Counted from the first letter of the stretch, positions 14,762 to 25,100 are shown. The stretch is 64,000 nucleotides of DNA from Nitrospira sp. (GCA_030123625.1 CP126121.1:3760179-3824178); one strand, 5' to 3'. Notes: generated from the letters alone by a model not told the origin. Numbers and translations: made by a program.

Positions 14762-15883
14762 ATGAATAGAACAAGTGTTGTTCTCCTGGAGTTTGATCCG
14801 GAACTCAATGCCTTCGGTAAGGACAAGTCGCTGAGAGATGGGCTGTCGGCTGCCGTACGAATAAGGGATACCCTCTGGGTTGCTAACGACGAAACCATCA
14901 GCCTGGAAAGGCTTTCGCTCGTCGCAGGAGGGAATTCCGCTCCCTACACAAATGCCCGCCATCATACGCAATTCTCGCTCAATGACTACCTTCGATTGCC
15001 AATTCCTCCTCGTGATCGTGAGGACCTGGAAGAGGTAGATGTGGAAGGGCTAGACTACGAAGACGGCTACCTCTGGCTGGTGGGCTCACACAGCCTGAAG
15101 CGCCAAAAGCCGAAACTGCAGGATGGAGCCAAGAAGGCCCAGGAGCAGATGGCGCAGGTGAGAACTGACGGCAACCGATACCTCCTGGCTCGCATTCCCG
15201 TGGTGGAATGCGACGGAACGTATGCCCTGGCGAAAAAAGAAACGCGGAACGGGAAGGAGCGTACCGCAGCCCAACTGCATGGTACCAGCAAGAGTAACGA
15301 CTTGACTGAGGCACTAAAGGAAGACGAGCATCTTGGTTCATTCATTGGGATTCCAGGTAAGGACAATGGGATCGATATTGAAGGATTGGCTGTGGCAGGT
15401 GAACGTCTCTTTATTGGGCAACGTGGGCCAGTTCTGCGTGGTTGGGCGGTGATTCTGGAAGTGGAACTCAAGGAGCAGAACGACCAGCCATCCACACTGA
15501 TGTTGAAGGCAATTGGACCGAATGACCGCCTGTATCGAAAACATTTCCTCCACCTGGGTGGTCTCGGTATTCGGGACCTGTGCGTACAGGGTTCCGATTT
15601 GCTGATCCTTGCGGGGCCGACCATGGATCTCGACGGCCCGGTGACCATTTTCCGGTGGCCGAGGGGTACAGATCCGAAGGGGGAGAGTGTGGTTCCAGCC
15701 AGCGAGTTGGAACGTGTGCTGGATGTGCCCTATGGCCAAGGTGTAGACCATGCCGAAGGCATGACGCTATTCTCGCCGGATGGGGGAGCAGCCCGCTCAC
15801 TCCTCGTGGTGTACGACTCTGCGTCCAAGAACCGTCAGTCGGGAAGGAGCGCGGTGGCGGCAGACGTTTTCCTCGTACCTTGA
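14762..15883 (+). CDS. DUF3616 domain protein
   Basis: 373 aa from ATG 14762 (AGGATG upstream); an in-frame GTG at 14726 would add 12 residues. Blocks such as VRIRDTLWVANDET, DVEGLDYEDGYLWLVGSHS, GIDIEGLAVAGERLFIGQRGP and DHAEGMTLF are typical of DUF3616, a predicted beta-propeller of unknown function. No signal peptide, unlike many members. It stands alone between the GH25-like pseudogene and an IS element. Confidence 0.85.
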   Translation: MNRTSVVLLEFDPELNAFGKDKSLRDGLSAAVRIRDTLWVANDETISLERLSLVAGGNSAPYTNARHHTQFSLNDYLRLPIPPRDREDLEEVDVEGLDYEDGYLWLVGSHSLKRQKPKLQDGAKKAQEQMAQVRTDGNRYLLARIPVVECDGTYALAKKETRNGKERTAAQLHGTSKSNDLTEALKEDEHLGSFIGIPGKDNGIDIEGLAVAGERLFIGQRGPVLRGWAVILEVELKEQNDQPSTLMLKAIGPNDRLYRKHFLHLGGLGIRDLCVQGSDLLILAGPTMDLDGPVTIFRWPRGTDPKGESVVPASELERVLDVPYGQGVDHAEGMTLFSPDGGAARSLLVVYDSASKNRQSGRSAVAADVFLVP

Positions 15884-16044
15884 ACTTCCGAGTGGAGTTT
15901 GAGAGCAATTCGGAGCGTAGGGCAAACTGCGGCAACTTGGTAGAATGTAAGCGGAGATATCGGCTTGGCTGGCTGGAAACGCTAGGGTACTTCTCCATGG
16001 GAGGCAATTTCGGCCTTTTATGAAAAGCCACAATGGAAAAAACC

Positions 16045-16767
16045 AAGGGGCTGGCATAGCTAAAGGACTCTGAGAAGGGTCGCTTTAGCACATGGTCTAT
16101 GCACGGCGTAGTCGGTTGAGCAGGAAGCAGCAGGGGCGCCGCATCGAGCTATTTGTCGCGGGAGCCACAGCCCGAGCTGCGGCCGAAATTGTGGGGGTGA
16201 CCGGAACACCGCGCGCAGGTTTTACCGCCGACTGCGCCAGCTCATTGCCAGTAAACTGCACAGCTATGATCTGTCAGGTGAGGTGGAGGCGGATGAGAGC
16301 TACTTTGGCGGAGTGCGCAAGGGCAAACGCGGGCCGCTGGGGGAAAGTGCCCGTCTTTGGCTTGTTAAAACGCGGGGGGAAGGTGTTTGCCGCGATTATT
16401 CCGAATGCCCGATCGAAAACACTCCTGCCGATCATTCGCGAGCAGGTTCCCCCAGACAGTATCGTCTATACGGATAGCTTCACCGCCTATGGTGTGCTGG
16501 ATGTCTCGGAGTTTCATCACCGGCGCGTCAATCACAGCAAAGTATTCGTGACCAAGCGGGGACATCACATCAACGGTATTGAGAATTTCTGGAACCAAGC
16601 CAAGCGGCATTTGCGTCGGTTCAACGGTCTGACGCCAGACAACTTTTACTGGTTCTTGAAGGAATGTGAGTGGTGCTTCAATAGCGGCAACCACCAACAG
16701 CTGCTGAGGCAGCTTAAATACTGGTACAAATCAACCAAACACTAACGCCTAGCTATGCCAGCCCCTT
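16045..16767 (+). mobile_element. IS1595-family element (ISXO2 type), degenerate
   Basis: 18-bp perfect terminal inverted repeats AAGGGGCTGGCATAGCTA (16045-16062) and its complement (16750-16767) enclose one transposase gene. The element is 723 bp. Bases flanking the two ends do not match as an 8-bp target duplication, so it is old or rearranged. Confidence 0.85.
16092..16745 (+). pseudogene. IS1595/ISXO2-type transposase with two frameshifts
   Basis: The frame 16092-16745 (217 codons) starts RKQQGRRIELFVAGATARAA and ends with VPVFGLLKRGGKVFAAIIPN, IVYTDSFTAY, HHINGIENFWNQAKRHLRRF and WYKSTKH, all typical of this family. Between about 16200 and 16340 the true coding frame is another one, which reads FYRRLRQLIASKLHSY and VEADESYFGGVRKGKRG. 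This segment holds a catalytic Asp. Two compensating frameshifts therefore keep the ORF open but destroy the active site. Confidence 0.85.
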
Positions 16768-17096
16768 CTTACTTTGAGGTACAGGAGTCACGATTTTCAC
16801 TTCCTCATGAAATCGCAAACGCACCTTCTTTTTTCTGCACGGAATCAGACAATCCCCTTTATCTACTACGAATCACCCTGCACGGACATAGGTGTTTCGA
16901 TTTGGAACGAATTTCTCTATTCGTCGCCGTATCTTTTTAGATTCATCATGAATCAAATTGGATACCGTTGGAGCCTTCAGTCTATTGCTGAAAAACCACC
17001 ACGTTGAATTCGCCTCGAACTAGGCTTGCCTGGGTGGATGGATGAACGACCTCCTGTGGGCGTGGCATCGCTTTTGCTCAATCTCAAGAATGATAT
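16768..17096. other. Decayed stretch after the IS element
   Basis: No supported gene. An ORF at 16774-17007 encodes an aromatic-rich sequence (IPFIYYESPCTDIGVSIWNE) with no ribosome binding site; it may be the remnant of a gene disrupted by the insertion. I cannot name it. Confidence 0.35.
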
Positions 17097-17387
17097 GTGG
17101 CACTGACATGTATAGGTTTACTTTCATACGCAGCTGGGTTAAGGAGTAAGCCCAGCCAGGCCAGTCGGAGCATTAATTCCGAGAGGTCAGATGGTTCGTC
17201 TGGTTACAAACTGTCGACTGAGCCAACCTCCTCCACCAAAAAGGAATTGCATGGTGCGGCGTTTGTCAGTGTGGGGTTAAAATCTTATGGCAAGCCTGGC
17301 TTTGGTTCCTCGTTTCCTCAGCTTGCTCTAGCCGTTACCGAAAAGGGAAGTGTGGTGGGATTGTGTGCTTGTCTGACCTGGACATGA
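17097..17387 (+). pseudogene. Truncated paralogue of the 13.1-kb unknown gene
   Basis: The last 45 residues (HGAAFVSVGLKSY ... CACLTWT) align without gaps to the end of the 230-aa protein at 13089-13781. The 50 residues before them do not resemble the rest of that protein and have no clear start signal. So this is either a fragment left by duplication, or a small protein made of this domain alone. The conserved core reads PGFGSSFPQLALAVTEKGS. Confidence 0.55.
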
Positions 17388-17660
17388 GAGTGTCTAGATT
17401 ATGTGTTATACCTTCACGACCGAGACGGTTCTCATCACGCAAGCAGAGCTGCAGGTGATGATGTCTGATAGAGTTGTGAGAAAAGTAAGCACGCCACCTA
17501 GCAGTCTCTTACTCGTTTTGCTTGATAGAGGTGACCGTACCACAATGGGTGTTTGATCAAGCACCACCAATTGTCATCTCTGCTAATTCCGTGGTAGAGC
17601 CTCCGGCACAGACAACGGTAGAAAACGATGGTGCTCCGGCTGGAACTAAAGGAGGACGCT

Positions 17661-18079
17661 GTGAATCCATCCGCCGACAATGCGAACGCAACCGCATGGG
17701 AAGGCCCTGGCGATCGCGCCAGGCAAGTCATGTGGGACTATTTGGACGTTTTGCGCGGATACACGGCGGTACCGCACACTGAAGAGGACCCCGCGCATGT
17801 ACAACGCACCCAGTCCAAGCCGTTGGAGGCTGCCGATCTGCCCGCAAACATGCGGCAGCTTCTGGAGAAGTACAGGGACGAGCACTCTGGAGCTATCCTC
17901 AGCCAGTTGGGTATTTGGCAGTGGGGGAGACCGGCACGGCCCCAAATATTTGCGGGTTCACAAATCTTCCGCGCGAAGAGGATCTTGTCATTCTTGCGTT
18001 GACCGAGACGGTAGCAGCCGCTGGCCGAGTTGAGGCCCGGAGCCAGGTGTTGCTGCTTCAGTGTGGCAAGGAGGCGTAA
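17661..18079 (+). pseudogene. Small unknown protein with a -1 frameshift, coupled to the hydrolase gene
   Basis: GTG 17661 follows AAAGGAGG by 6 bases. The frame reads MNPSADNANATAWEGPGD, DYLDVLRGYTAVPHTEEDP and LLEKYRDEHSGAILSQL up to about 17910. Good coding sequence then continues in the -1 frame: GYLAVGETGTAPNICGF, LPREEDLVILALTETVAA, ending QVLLLQCGKEA. Its TAA overlaps the ATG of the hydrolase (TAATG), which supports the second frame as the original one. Either a recent frameshift mutation, a sequence error, or recoding near GTTGGGTATTTGG. Function unknown. Confidence 0.6.
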
Positions 18080-19545
18080 TGCCCACGCTGACCGGCACGT
18101 TGAGCGACGGCACAGTCGTCACGGTCGATGGTCCATTCGACGCAAGCCTGCCAATCGTAATCCTGCTCCACGGAATGGGGGGCCGAAGCGCCGACATGAC
18201 AGCGCCGGCAACCGCGTATCCTGGCATGGCGTTCAACCGCGGTGTTGTTTTTCCCTCGTACAAAGATGAGGGCCTTCACCCCACGCCACCCCTCGTGCCG
18301 GTAGCCCGATTCTATACTGATCCTCCGTCATCCTCGCTGACTAGTTGGAATCAAGCACTGCTAGCTGCGGGGCTTACGACCATTACCTACAATCAGAGAG
18401 GCCCGTTGATTTCCGATGATGTCGCTCAGCTCAACTTGCTGGTGAGAGAGGTACTCATCCTCGGTACCGTTCCACCGAATCTCCCACCAGTTTCACACTT
18501 TCGAGTGGCGTTCGTCGCGCACAGCAGAGGCGGAATAGTTGCGCGGTCTTTCCTCACGGGCGCGGGAGCCAACCCGGATTTGCCTGGGTTTCTGTCCCGA
18601 GTCACATCCCTGATCACGCTACATTCACCGCATACCGGCTCCGGGGTCGCCACTCTCGCCGCCACGGTGGCAGGTCTTCTCAATAGCATTACAAACGCGT
18701 TCACAGCGGCAGGGCTACCTACGGCCGCGGCATTTACGACAGGTTTGAGTGGACTCGCCTTGACCCCCGCCCGAGGCGAGCTTGTTCTAGGAAGCCCAAC
18801 GCTGGCAGCGATTGCTGCGGCGGAACCAGTTGCAGGCGTCACTTATCACACCTTCGGCGGCATCAGCATGGACTTCATCCGATTGTGGGCCGATGCCTAC
18901 ACGCCGGATAGCACGATTCCTTTGCCGGTCCCATTCCCGCTCTTCCACTGGGGCAGCAGACCCACAGTAGTAGGTGTTCCGTTGAACGCCGCGTCTTTCC
19001 TGCCGGTTCTCGGTGCTCCAGTGCCGTTCGTCAGCGAGATTGTCACACTCCTTGTTACCCTGGCCGCCACAACACCGGAATTAACTCCCGGCCTTGGGGA
19101 CTTACTCGTGACTGACGCCCGAGCGCGTCTTCCATTCTCAACGTCCCACACCACGAATTTTCTGAATCACCTCGAAGCGCTATCCGATCCGACATTGCAG
19201 GCACAGGTGACTGCTCTCCTTCTGCGACTTCGAAGCCCGAAAGACCAGAAGGACAACAAGGATACAAAGGACGGAAAGGATAGCAAGGATAAGGACAAGG
19301 AGAAGGACCACAAGGACGACAAGGAAACTAAGGATGACAATGACAAGCCTAGGGATTTTTCACAGCTTACCGATCCGGTTCGGCTTCAGATGGCGCAGCT
19401 TGCTCTGCGCATTGAGCAAGTCGCACAAGCAGTCGACTCGCTGTCTGCCCAAGTTGCCCAAGGCAAGTCATTTATCACACCTGAAGAACGACCGCCCGTC
19501 GGTGAACAGGCTCTAAAACAGGATAAACCCTTGAAGAAGAAGTGA
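18079..19545 (+). CDS. Alpha/beta hydrolase (lipase-like) with Lys/Asp-rich tail
   Basis: 488 aa from ATG 18079, which has AAGGAGG 6 bases upstream and overlaps the preceding stop; an in-frame GTG at 18061 is less likely. Oxyanion-region IVILLHGMGG at residues 26-35 and nucleophile elbow AHSRGG with Ser149 mark the alpha/beta-hydrolase fold; a late HTTNFLNH could supply the His. No signal peptide. Residues about 390-427 are a low-complexity run of KD repeats (KDNKDTKDGKDSKDKDKEK), followed by a short helical end. The tail may be a flexible linker or binding site. Operon with the ATP-grasp pair (7-base gap). Confidence 0.85.
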   Translation: MPTLTGTLSDGTVVTVDGPFDASLPIVILLHGMGGRSADMTAPATAYPGMAFNRGVVFPSYKDEGLHPTPPLVPVARFYTDPPSSSLTSWNQALLAAGLTTITYNQRGPLISDDVAQLNLLVREVLILGTVPPNLPPVSHFRVAFVAHSRGGIVARSFLTGAGANPDLPGFLSRVTSLITLHSPHTGSGVATLAATVAGLLNSITNAFTAAGLPTAAAFTTGLSGLALTPARGELVLGSPTLAAIAAAEPVAGVTYHTFGGISMDFIRLWADAYTPDSTIPLPVPFPLFHWGSRPTVVGVPLNAASFLPVLGAPVPFVSEIVTLLVTLAATTPELTPGLGDLLVTDARARLPFSTSHTTNFLNHLEALSDPTLQAQVTALLLRLRSPKDQKDNKDTKDGKDSKDKDKEKDHKDDKETKDDNDKPRDFSQLTDPVRLQMAQLALRIEQVAQAVDSLSAQVAQGKSFITPEERPPVGEQALKQDKPLKKK

Positions 19546-19552
19546 TCGGTCA

Positions 19553-20278
19553 ATGCTGATCATCCTTGCGGGTAGTCATGACGGCACAGCACGAGAGCTG
19601 GCGATTCGATGGCCCAACACAGCGCTACTCACTCCGTGTGATCTCTCGCGTCGTGGGTGGCGTCATGAGAACACCGCATGCGCCAATGGTTCCACGGTTA
19701 CGGCTGGAGGGTGCGCTGTTATCAGCGGCAAAATAGTTCAGGTGGAGATGATTTCGGCAATCTACAACCGACTGCCCTGGGTTTTTAAGCATGAGCTCTC
19801 TGAGATTCGAAAGGAAGACAAGCAATACGTGGCGGCCGAGATGAATGCCTTCCTGCTGTCTTGGCTATCAAGCCTGCGCTGCCCTGTAGTCAACCGGCCA
19901 TCGCCACTCGGACTTGCAGGTCCGAATCTGCGCCCTGAAGCGTGGACCTTGTTGGCGGCGCGAGAAAATATTCCGGTCCGACCAGTTCTGCGTGGATCAA
20001 GTGGTTACCAAGCCGATGACGTGCCTAGGCTCGATGTTGTGACTGTTGTTGGGGAGCAGTGCTTTGGCCACGTCGATTTCGTCATGCAACGGCAGGCGCA
20101 GTCTCTGGCAAAGGCGGCGGGTGTAGAGCTCCTCACACTTGCTTTTGATTGTGGTGCCTCCGACGCTCCTTTTATATGGGCTGAACCGTGGGCTGATGTG
20201 AAAATCCCGGGAGTTGAGAATGCCATTCTAAACCTGCTGCGTGAGCCTGTTGCTACGGAACGGAACGCAGCGTTGTGA
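19553..20278 (+). CDS. Partner protein of the ATP-grasp ligase
   Basis: 241 aa. It has segments that I associate with proteins encoded next to RimK-like ATP-grasp ligases, above all CPVVNRPSPLGLAGPNLRPE (residues about 110-129). The N-terminal MLIILAGSHDGTARELA resembles a pre-ATP-grasp Rossmann-like strand-turn, but the ATP-grasp core is missing. It overlaps the ligase gene by 4 bases (GTGA), so the two products probably form a complex in fixed ratio. No named family; role inferred from context. Confidence 0.7.
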   Translation: MLIILAGSHDGTARELAIRWPNTALLTPCDLSRRGWRHENTACANGSTVTAGGCAVISGKIVQVEMISAIYNRLPWVFKHELSEIRKEDKQYVAAEMNAFLLSWLSSLRCPVVNRPSPLGLAGPNLRPEAWTLLAARENIPVRPVLRGSSGYQADDVPRLDVVTVVGEQCFGHVDFVMQRQAQSLAKAAGVELLTLAFDCGASDAPFIWAEPWADVKIPGVENAILNLLREPVATERNAAL

Positions 20279-21183
20279 TCGTACTATGGGGAATTCCCGG
20301 GGATTCAACACTGATGCTTGTACGCAATGCGCTCGAGGCCATTGGCAGACCCCCATACTTCTTGGATCAGCACAGCGTCCTTGAGACAGAGGTTACCCTG
20401 TCCGTCAGCAACCAGGTCGGTGGCCAGATCCGGTCTGCAGGTCAATGCCTCGATCTGATGGAGGTGTCAGCCCTGTATTTGCGGCCATATGAGACGCAAC
20501 GTATCCCGCGTGTCCTACAAACTGGCCAGGCGAGCCCAGGGTGGGTAGGTGCCATGCAGACAGATGACGCACTCTCATCATGGGCGGACTTGATGCCTGG
20601 TCTGGTTGTGAATCGTCCCAGGTTTATGGCTGTCAACTCGTCCAAGCCATTTCAGTGTACGCAAATACAAAAGTTTTTCGAGGTGCCCAGGACCCTCATA
20701 ACTACTGATCCTGCCCAAGTACATGAATTCAGAAAAGAGTGTGGAGCAGTTATATATAAATCTATCAGCTCGGTGCGAAGCATTGTCGCACAGTTGATGC
20801 CGGAAGATACCCGCATTGAAGACGTTGTCTGGTGCCCAACACAATTCCAGGAACTTATTCGTGGCGTTGATTACCGGGTGCATGTTGTGGGCGGCGATGT
20901 CTTTGCGTGTCGAATCCTCTCAAATGCGGATGACTATCGTTATGCTGGCCGACACGGACATACAGCAGACATCGAGTCATGTGAAATCCCTGCTGAAGTT
21001 GCTCAGTCCTGCATAGATGTCTCCCATGATATGGGGCTCGTGGTTAGTGGAGTTGACCTGCGACAGAGTGAAGACGGTCGGTGGTATTGTTTTGAGGTGA
21101 ATCCTTCACCGGGCTTTGAGTATTTCCAGCGAACTAGCGGTCAGGATATCGCTTCATCGGTGGCCAGGTTGCTCTCAGGCTGA
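20275..21183 (+). CDS. ATP-grasp ligase, RimK-like
   Basis: 302 aa, GTG start inside the preceding stop. N-terminal substrate-side domain with VSALYLRPYETQRIP and VNRPRFMAVNSSKPFQ; ATP-grasp core with AVIYKSISSVRSIV (Lys for ATP), FQELIRGVDYRVHVVGGDVF, and the metal/ATP site VSGVDLRQSEDGRWYCFEVN followed by PSPGF. The layout resembles RimK and the graspetide-type peptide ligases, which join amines or alcohols to carboxylates. No obvious acceptor peptide is annotated nearby except the frameshifted small protein at 17.7 kb. Possible peptide- or metabolite-modifying enzyme. Confidence 0.87.
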   Translation: MIVLWGIPGDSTLMLVRNALEAIGRPPYFLDQHSVLETEVTLSVSNQVGGQIRSAGQCLDLMEVSALYLRPYETQRIPRVLQTGQASPGWVGAMQTDDALSSWADLMPGLVVNRPRFMAVNSSKPFQCTQIQKFFEVPRTLITTDPAQVHEFRKECGAVIYKSISSVRSIVAQLMPEDTRIEDVVWCPTQFQELIRGVDYRVHVVGGDVFACRILSNADDYRYAGRHGHTADIESCEIPAEVAQSCIDVSHDMGLVVSGVDLRQSEDGRWYCFEVNPSPGFEYFQRTSGQDIASSVARLLSG

Positions 21184-21241
21184 ACCGCATCTGAACTCTC
21201 GTTTTTGCTGGCGGTACGAGCCTAAAAGGAATAGGCAGTAC

Positions 21242-22144
21242 TTATGTCCCTGCTACCTGCAACGCCGTCCTTAGCGCTTGAATCGTAAGCGGCGCATTCC
21301 CTTCGCTGCGGTTGTTGACCAAGACATACGCCTTTCGTTGCTCATCCACCGCTTGCTTCACCAGCTCGACGGTGTCTCGCTGCATCTCTGGAAGTTCTTC
21401 CACAATCTTCGTGTATGGCTCCGCTCGTTTTTTCGCTGCTTCATAGGACATCTTGAGCGGTGTCAGGAGGCGCAGGACCGTGAAGGGCGCGGTGAAGCGT
21501 TCTTCCATCCGCTGATGCTGGTCCCGTAACGAGGGCATGTAGGACCAATGGTTGTAGACATGGGCGGCGCCGTGATGCTCTAAGATCTGACGATAGTCAG
21601 GACCCAGCAACCCGGCGTTCCGAATCTCCACGGCATAGCGAAAGTCCTTGGGGAGTTGACTGAAGAAGGTATCCAGTCGCGAACAAAACTCCTCATTCGA
21701 CAGCCCGTGCCGTTGGAACTCAAACAAAAATGGCCCGGTGTACGGGTCGAACTTGGCTTCTCGATAGGGTGTGAGCACGAGATCATTAAACAGCTTCGCA
21801 TCAAGAAAGCGCGGATTCGGCTGTCCGGCCTTTGTGCCATACCGAGCTTGTTTCGCGTAGGTCGGGATCGTTATTTCCTCCCAGACCTTGAAGCACATTT
21901 CGAAATCTTCAGGGATATGGTTCAGATAGTGCCGAAGTTGGTTCGCGGTTGGTGGCCGATAGAAGGTGGAGTCGTTGCCGACTGTACGAAAGCAAGGTTC
22001 ACCGTTGTGGAGGTACTGGCAGTATTCGCCTAAACATTCCCGCGCAAAGGTCGGCTTGGCATACTTCTTCAAGTAGACCTGTCCTTGCCAACCTTCGTAA
22101 GTCCAGGTGGAGGTGCCGAATCGAATCAGGGGTGAGAGCGGCAT
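21242..22144 (-). CDS. DUF72 family protein
   Basis: 300 aa with DUF72 landmarks: RFGTSTWTYEGWQGQVY at the N-terminus, GNDSTFYRPPTANQLRHY, FEMCFKVWEEITIP, GPFLFEFQRHG, YAVEIRN, and a late AYVLVNNRSEGNAPLTIQAL. The family is a TIM-barrel-like fold, named YecE in E. coli, without an established function. It begins 18 bases after dnaE2 on the same strand and may be co-transcribed with the mutasome genes. Confidence 0.9.
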   Translation of the reverse strand: MPLSPLIRFGTSTWTYEGWQGQVYLKKYAKPTFARECLGEYCQYLHNGEPCFRTVGNDSTFYRPPTANQLRHYLNHIPEDFEMCFKVWEEITIPTYAKQARYGTKAGQPNPRFLDAKLFNDLVLTPYREAKFDPYTGPFLFEFQRHGLSNEEFCSRLDTFFSQLPKDFRYAVEIRNAGLLGPDYRQILEHHGAAHVYNHWSYMPSLRDQHQRMEERFTAPFTVLRLLTPLKMSYEAAKKRAEPYTKIVEELPEMQRDTVELVKQAVDEQRKAYVLVNNRSEGNAPLTIQALRTALQVAGT

Positions 22145-22162
22145 GAAGCGGGAGTGTACTGT

Positions 22163-25100
22163 CTACACGCGTAGCTCCTCAAGAGACTCACTCGATGCCG
22201 GGGTTCCACCGGTGGTCAGGAGTTGTAGTGATTTCACGGTGACCGTGACGGTCGCAAAATGCTCTTCGACCAAGCCCGTCACGACATAGGCTTGACTCGT
22301 GGCCAGTAGATGGCAGTATTGCCGGTAGGTGGCGGGAAACACCGTCGCGTCATACATCCCGGTCTGGTCTTCCAGGGTCATGAACTCCATCGGGTCACCC
22401 TTCTTTGTGGACACAATCTTTTCAGTGATGAGCCAGCCGATGAGCGTCACCTCCTTTCCCACGTACTGCCCCACATTCTTTGCGAGAATGTGTGGGGTCG
22501 TAGCGAGAGCCTCCGTGAATAGATCGAGCGGATGGCAGTGGAGCGGAAAGCCGAAGAGGGTCAATTCATGATGCAGCTTCTTCTGAGCTGAATACTCCGT
22601 GGGAATCGGGATGAAGCTCGGTGGCTTGGTCGCCTGTAAGGCGAAGACGCGCCACAGGAGGGCCGGTCTGGTGAGTTCACCGGCAATGGAATCAAAGCAC
22701 CCGGCTTTGATCAACAGTTTTGCTTGGGCGTAGTCCAGCTTCACGCGACTCAGGAAATCGGATAGCGATCGGTACGGGCCATCCGTTTCTCGCTCCGCAA
22801 TGATTCGCTTGGCCAAGTCTTCTTGCAGGCCTTTGATCTGCATGAGACCGACTCGAACGGTGGCCCCTGATCCACGATAAGCCCACACACTCGCGTTAAT
22901 GTCCGGTGGCAGGATGGTCAGACCCATCCGTCGTCCCTCCGAGAGATAGGCGAAAGCCGAGTAGTAACCGCCTTGATTACTCACCACCGCGGCGATGAAC
23001 TCGGCAGGATAATGGGCGCGGAGGTAAGCAGATTTGAAACTCACTTGGGCATAGCTCGCACTGTGCGGCTTACAGAAGCTATAGCCCGCGAAGCTCATGA
23101 TCATGGACCAAATGGCATCGATGACAGACAGTTCGGCACCACGGCTCATGGCCCCCTTGTAAAACTGGAGCTGATAGTCGCGAAGCTGTCGTGCCTTATG
23201 CTTCTTACTCAGTACCTTTCGGAGCTGGTCTCCGTCCTCGACAGGAAAGCCGCCCAAAGCCACGGCGACCTTCATCACGTCTTCTTGATAGACCATGATG
23301 CCATGGGTTTCGGCAAGAATCTCATCCAGGAGGGGATGCGGTGAAGTATAGGGCTCGCCATGGGCTCGTCTGATGAAGTCTTCCGCAAAGGTATTCGCGG
23401 CTGGACGGATTAGGGACGACACGACAACAAGGTACTCGAAGACATCGGCCACGGCTCGTCGCTCTGGTGGCATCCTACCCCAGAGCTTCTTGAGTAACAG
23501 TCTCGTCGCGGGAGACTCCACATAGAAGCAGCCCATTGTCTCACCGCGCCGAATCAGGTCATTGGTGGCTGGATCACTCATCGGGTCCCATGTCGCATAG
23601 TCGATCACATGTCCCGTGTTGCGCGCGACGGCTGCGATGGCGTCACGGATAACCGCGAGCGAGCGATTGCCCAAGAGATCGATCTTGACCAACCCAGCCT
23701 CTTCCGTCTGGTCCTTCTCCCATTGGATCACCGGCAAGTTGGAGGCGGAGATCTCCACCGGCACGTATCGCCGGATCTCATCGGGGACCAACACCACGCC
23801 GCCAGGATGGAGACCTAGATTTCTAAAGTGGCCGTCCAATTGCGTGGACCAGTAGAATATCTCCGCCCAAGGATTTCTCAAGTTCAACGCCTTGCAGACA
23901 TCCCGCGCCCAGTCCTGCACCGTCATTCCCGGTTGCACGTCAACAAAGTCGGCTCGTCGTTGGAGGAAGTTCAATGCCTTACCGATCTCAGCGGCATGCA
24001 AGCCGTAGACCTTCGCGATCTCGCGCAGGGCCGCGCGTGTGGCGAGTGTATTCTGATTCGCCACCATCGCGGCATGCTGGTGTCCGTACTGCTTGAACAC
24101 CCATTCCAGAATGGCGGCCCGTTCGTCCCAGGGAAAGTCCACATCGATGTCCGGCGGGTCATGGCGGCCGGGATTCAAGAACCGTTCAAACAGGAGGTTA
24201 TGTCGAATCGGATCCACATGCGTGATGCCGAGACAGTAGGAGACGATTGAGGCAGCGGCGGACCCTCGACCACAGGTCCGTGGCGCTTGCCGCACGATCT
24301 CATTCACCACGAGAAAATATTCGGCATAGCCCTTCTCATGGATCACCACGAGTTCCTTCTCGACTCGTTGCCGGACGGCTGCTGATAAGGTGCCATAGCG
24401 CCAGACGGCGCCGTCGTAGGTCCTGCGGTGCAGCGTCTCGAAGGCGGCGTCCGAGGAGAGGTGTCGGAAGGAGGGAAAGATGGTCTGTTTAAAGTCCCAG
24501 TTGGTGTGGCACTGTTCGGCAATCTGTCGCGTGATGGTGACGGCCTCCGGAACGTGAGGCACGTGTCGCGCAAGCACCGCTTCCGGCATGAGCCAGTGAG
24601 AGGGGAGCGCACAGTGATCGGCCCTGAGCCGTGAGAGGGTGGTGGTCTCGGCGATCGCGCGTAGCAGCCGATGGGCCTGATAGTCCATTGGATGCAGAAA
24701 CGCGGCACGGGTGGTGGCCACGGGCGGCAGTGTGAGTCGGCGGCTCAACGCGACCGCGTCTGGTAAGGCGGGACCCGCGGTCAGCTCGACGTAGAGATCC
24801 TCTCGTGACTCCGCCTGCCAGGCGGTGAGGGCGACGGGATCATCGGACAGCACCACCAGTCCCCTGCGATGCTGCGCCACGGTCGGCATGAACTCAAAGG
24901 ACGCATCGCAGTGGCGAGCCGAAAGAATCCGACAGAGATTGGCGTACCCGGTGGGGTTCTTTGCAAGCAGCACGGCCCGGTGCGGGCCGGAGACCAGTTC
25001 CGCGCCTAAAATCGGTTTCAGTCCATGTTCGCGTGCCACCTCAAGAAAGCGAATCGCGCCGTAGAGTCCATTGGTATCGGTGAGCGCGAGAGAGTGCTGT

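Noticed and set aside
17400..17555. 51-codon ORF beginning MCYTFTTETVLITQ
   Set aside because: No ribosome binding site and no recognisable motif; kept only as a possibility.
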